A DNA stretch of 64,000 nucleotides from Nocardioides mangrovi (GTDB lineage: Bacteria; Actinomycetota; Actinomycetes; Propionibacteriales; Nocardioidaceae): positions 1 to 64,000 of the forward strand of contig NZ_JAIQZJ010000011.1 of the NCBI RefSeq assembly GCF_020073815.1, read 5' to 3'. Shown here piece after piece: positions 58,820 to 64,000 of the stretch; the stretch's first letter is position 1, and each line of letters starts with the position of its first letter. Below the pieces are notes generated by a model. The model was not told the DNA's origin. It saw only the letters and a list, made by a program, of their open reading frames with translations, and ran no database searches. The translations under genes and the position numbers were made by a program.

Positions 58820-59529
58820 CGGCTGCGGCCGCCGGTGGCGCCCCGGCCGGCGACTGGACGACCGGGACCATCATCGAGCTCGACCACCCCACCGACCGGC
58901 TGGTCCGGCTGCGCTTCCACGTCGAGGACCGCGTCGACCACCTGCCGGGCCAGCACTACGTCGTGCGCCTGCGCGCGCCCGACGACTACACCGCCCAGCG
59001 CTCCTACTCGATCGCCTCCGACCCCGACGACCCGCTCCTGGAGCTGATGGTCGAGTGCCTGCCCGGTGGCGAGGTGTCCGGCTTCCTCCACGACGTCGCC
59101 GAGGTCGGCGACGTCCTCGAGCTGCGCGGCCCGATCGGCGGATGGTTCGTCTGGGAGGGCGACGTGCCCGCAGTGGCGATCGCGGGCGGCTCGGGTGTCG
59201 TGCCGCTCGTGGCGATGGCCCGCTACGCGCGCCGGATGGGCCTGCAGGACCAGCTCCGCATCATCGCCGTGGCCCGCACCTGGGACGACCTGCCCTACGC
59301 CGCCGAGCTCGAGAAGTACGGCGCCTTCATCGCCCTCACCCGGCAGAACCTCGGTGACCGGGTCGCGGCCCCGCCGTACCCGGAGGAGGTCGTGCCGCTC
59401 GTCGCGGGCGCCGAGCGCGGCTACGTCTGCGGGTCGGTCGGCTTCGCGTCGTACGCCACCCGCCTGCTCGGCGAGGCCGGGCTGCGCACCGACACCATCC
59501 GGGTCGAGCAGTTCGGAGAAACCGGGTGA
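58816..59529 (+). CDS. FAD/NAD(P)-binding oxidoreductase
   Basis: 237 residues. Ferredoxin reductase-like: FAD-binding RSYSIASDPDD, PGQHYVVRLRAPD before it, then NAD(P)-binding GGSGVVPLVAMARYA and the C-terminal YVCGSVGFASYATRLL. There is no 2Fe-2S domain. The GTG overlaps the molybdoenzyme stop; the pair forms a translationally coupled two-component redox unit, with this protein as the electron-transfer partner. Confidence 0.9.
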   Translation: MTAAAAGGAPAGDWTTGTIIELDHPTDRLVRLRFHVEDRVDHLPGQHYVVRLRAPDDYTAQRSYSIASDPDDPLLELMVECLPGGEVSGFLHDVAEVGDVLELRGPIGGWFVWEGDVPAVAIAGGSGVVPLVAMARYARRMGLQDQLRIIAVARTWDDLPYAAELEKYGAFIALTRQNLGDRVAAPPYPEEVVPLVAGAERGYVCGSVGFASYATRLLGEAGLRTDTIRVEQFGETG

Positions 59530-59552
59530 CCACCCGGGCCGCCGTCGCCCTC

Positions 59553-59558
59553 TAGGAT
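59553..59558 (+). promoter_or_regulatory. GlsB gene leaderless -10 box TAGGAT
   Basis: The hexamer is followed after 6 nt by the ATG at 59565. Confidence 0.6.
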
Positions 59559-59564
59559 CTGGCC

Positions 59565-59828
59565 ATGCTCATCCTGGGTCTCATCCTCTTCGGCATGCTC
59601 ATCGGCGCCGGCGCGCAGCTCATCCTGGGCCGTGACGGCGGCAGCATCGACTGGACCATGGCGATCGTCGCCGGCCTGGTCGGCTCCTTCGTGGGTGGCC
59701 TGCTCTTCAGCCTGATCGCGGGTGACGGGATCGAGCTCCGCGCCAGCGGCATCATCGGCTCGCTGATCGGCGCGGTCATCGTGACCGCGATCTGGCGTGC
59801 GGTGGCCGCGCGCTCGAAGACCGCGTGA
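59565..59828 (+). CDS. GlsB/YeaQ/YmgE family membrane protein
   Basis: 87 residues with three hydrophobic helices (about 2-20, 30-52, 60-80) and glycine-rich packing (LIGAGAQLILGRDGG, AGLVGSFVGGLLFSLI). The family is induced by acid or envelope stress in several bacteria; mechanism unknown. ATG is leaderless. The next gene begins 4 bp after its stop, so the two are probably co-transcribed. Confidence 0.9.
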   Translation: MLILGLILFGMLIGAGAQLILGRDGGSIDWTMAIVAGLVGSFVGGLLFSLIAGDGIELRASGIIGSLIGAVIVTAIWRAVAARSKTA

Positions 59829-59832
59829 TCGG

Positions 59833-60426
59833 GTGAGCGAGGCCTTCGGCCACTTCCGGGTCGGCTTCGTCACCGGGGCGACCCCCGACAAGTGGGCGCG
59901 GACCTGGCGGGAGCGCTACTCCCGCGACCCGCTCGAGCTCGTACCGCTGGCCGAGGAGGAGCAGGAGCACCGGGTCCGCGAAGGCACCCTCGACATGGCG
60001 CTGGTCCGGCTGCCGGTCGACCGCGACGGGCTCCACTGCATCCCGCTGTACGACGAGCTGCCCGTGGCGGTGATGGGCGCCGAGCACCTGCTGACGCTCG
60101 CCGAGGAGGTCACGACCGCCGACCTCACCGAGGAGCAGCTGGTGCTGCCGGAGCGGTCCGGCTGGACCCCGGACGTCGACCAGCTGGCCTGGCCCCCCAT
60201 GTCGGTCAAGGATGCCGTCGAGGTGGTCGCCTCGGGCACCGGCGTGGCCGTCGTACCGATGTCGATCGCGCGGCTGCACCACCGCAAGGACGTCACCTAC
60301 CGCGTCGTCACCGACCTCGAGCCGACGAAGGTCGGGCTGGCGTGGTTGGTCGACAACGAGGACCCGTGGGTGCAGCGCTTCATCGGGATCGTCCGCGGCC
60401 GCACGGAGCGCAGCTCCCGGGGGTGA
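59833..60426 (+). CDS. LysR-type effector-binding domain protein without HTH
   Basis: 197 residues. The sequence matches the periplasmic-binding-like effector domain of LysR regulators (FRVGFVTGATPDKWARTWRE, GTLDMALVRLPVDRDGLHCI, PLYDELPVAVMGAEHLLTL, VVASGTGVAVVPMSIARLH), but the N-terminal HTH is absent and the frame begins directly at this domain. It may be a stand-alone sensor, a remnant, or a protein that modulates another regulator. GTG at 59833 is chosen from context; no clear Shine-Dalgarno sequence. Confidence 0.82.
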   Translation: MSEAFGHFRVGFVTGATPDKWARTWRERYSRDPLELVPLAEEEQEHRVREGTLDMALVRLPVDRDGLHCIPLYDELPVAVMGAEHLLTLAEEVTTADLTEEQLVLPERSGWTPDVDQLAWPPMSVKDAVEVVASGTGVAVVPMSIARLHHRKDVTYRVVTDLEPTKVGLAWLVDNEDPWVQRFIGIVRGRTERSSRG

Positions 60427-60474
60427 GCGGGCTCACGGGTTTCGCCCGCCGAGCGCCCCGGGTAGGGGTACCCG

Positions 60475-64000
<3,526 letters not shown>

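Overview
This window comes from a high-GC Gram-positive chromosome of the Actinomycetes, most like Nocardioides or a relative (Nocardioidaceae). The evidence is the Pup-proteasome gene set, mycothiol ligase MshC, a polyprenol-phosphate mannose synthase next to Lnt, WYL-type PafB/PafC, frequent GTG starts, and many leaderless genes with a TANNNT -10 box 6-7 nt before the start codon. From memory, the gene content and order (Lnt/Ppm1, 5'-3' exonuclease, HelY, TatC/TatA, PafC/PafB, PafA, PrcA/PrcB, Pup, Dop, Mpa, TrmI, RecB-like nuclease, MetH, PAC2, MshC, DUF3090, phosphatase, UppP) follow the Mycobacterium tuberculosis Rv2051c-Rv2136c region, so this is mostly a conserved core block with lineage-specific insertions.

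Layout. 0-3 kb: the tail of an IS481-type transposase, then fxsA, ppm1 and lnt on the minus strand. 3.3-8.4 kb: a TetR regulator divergent from a tightly overlapping operon (enoyl-CoA hydratase, acyl-CoA ligase, amidohydrolase, GNAT). 8.4-15.7 kb: a KamA-family radical SAM enzyme, an Lrp regulator, a 5'-3' exonuclease, a large secreted subtilase and a small NAD(P)-binding protein. 15.7-35 kb (almost all minus): HelY, a lipid kinase, Tat translocase, PafB/C, an FKBP lipoprotein, PafA, a DUF559-like protein, PrcA/PrcB, Pup, Dop, then YbaK (plus), Mpa, TrmI and an M50 protease. 35-44 kb: a RecB-like nuclease, a NarL/DesK-type two-component system, a small secreted protein, a HAD phosphatase, MetH and PAC2. 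44-53 kb: a small membrane protein, MshC, a kinase-like protein, DUF3090, a histidine phosphatase, CorA, UppP, an aldo/keto reductase, DUF5703, an M20 peptidase and tRNA-Leu(GAG). 53-64 kb: a secreted CHAP protein, an LCP ligase, a FadD-like ligase, a molybdopterin/FAD redox pair, GlsB, an isolated LysR effector domain, a BCCT transporter, GuaB1 and the start of galactokinase.

The most unusual feature is a family of eleven dispersed inverted repeats. Each has two arms, TTGGTCACCAA and TTGGTGACCAA, at an invariant 40-bp offset with a 29-nt variable middle. Four of the five convergent gene pairs that have room for one carry a copy. One copy lies between the divergent dop and ybaK promoters and one is embedded in a reading frame. 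Compensatory changes show that arm-to-arm pairing is maintained. I do not recognise this element. Coordinates of genes rest on reading frames, start-site context and recognisable motifs; no database search was possible.
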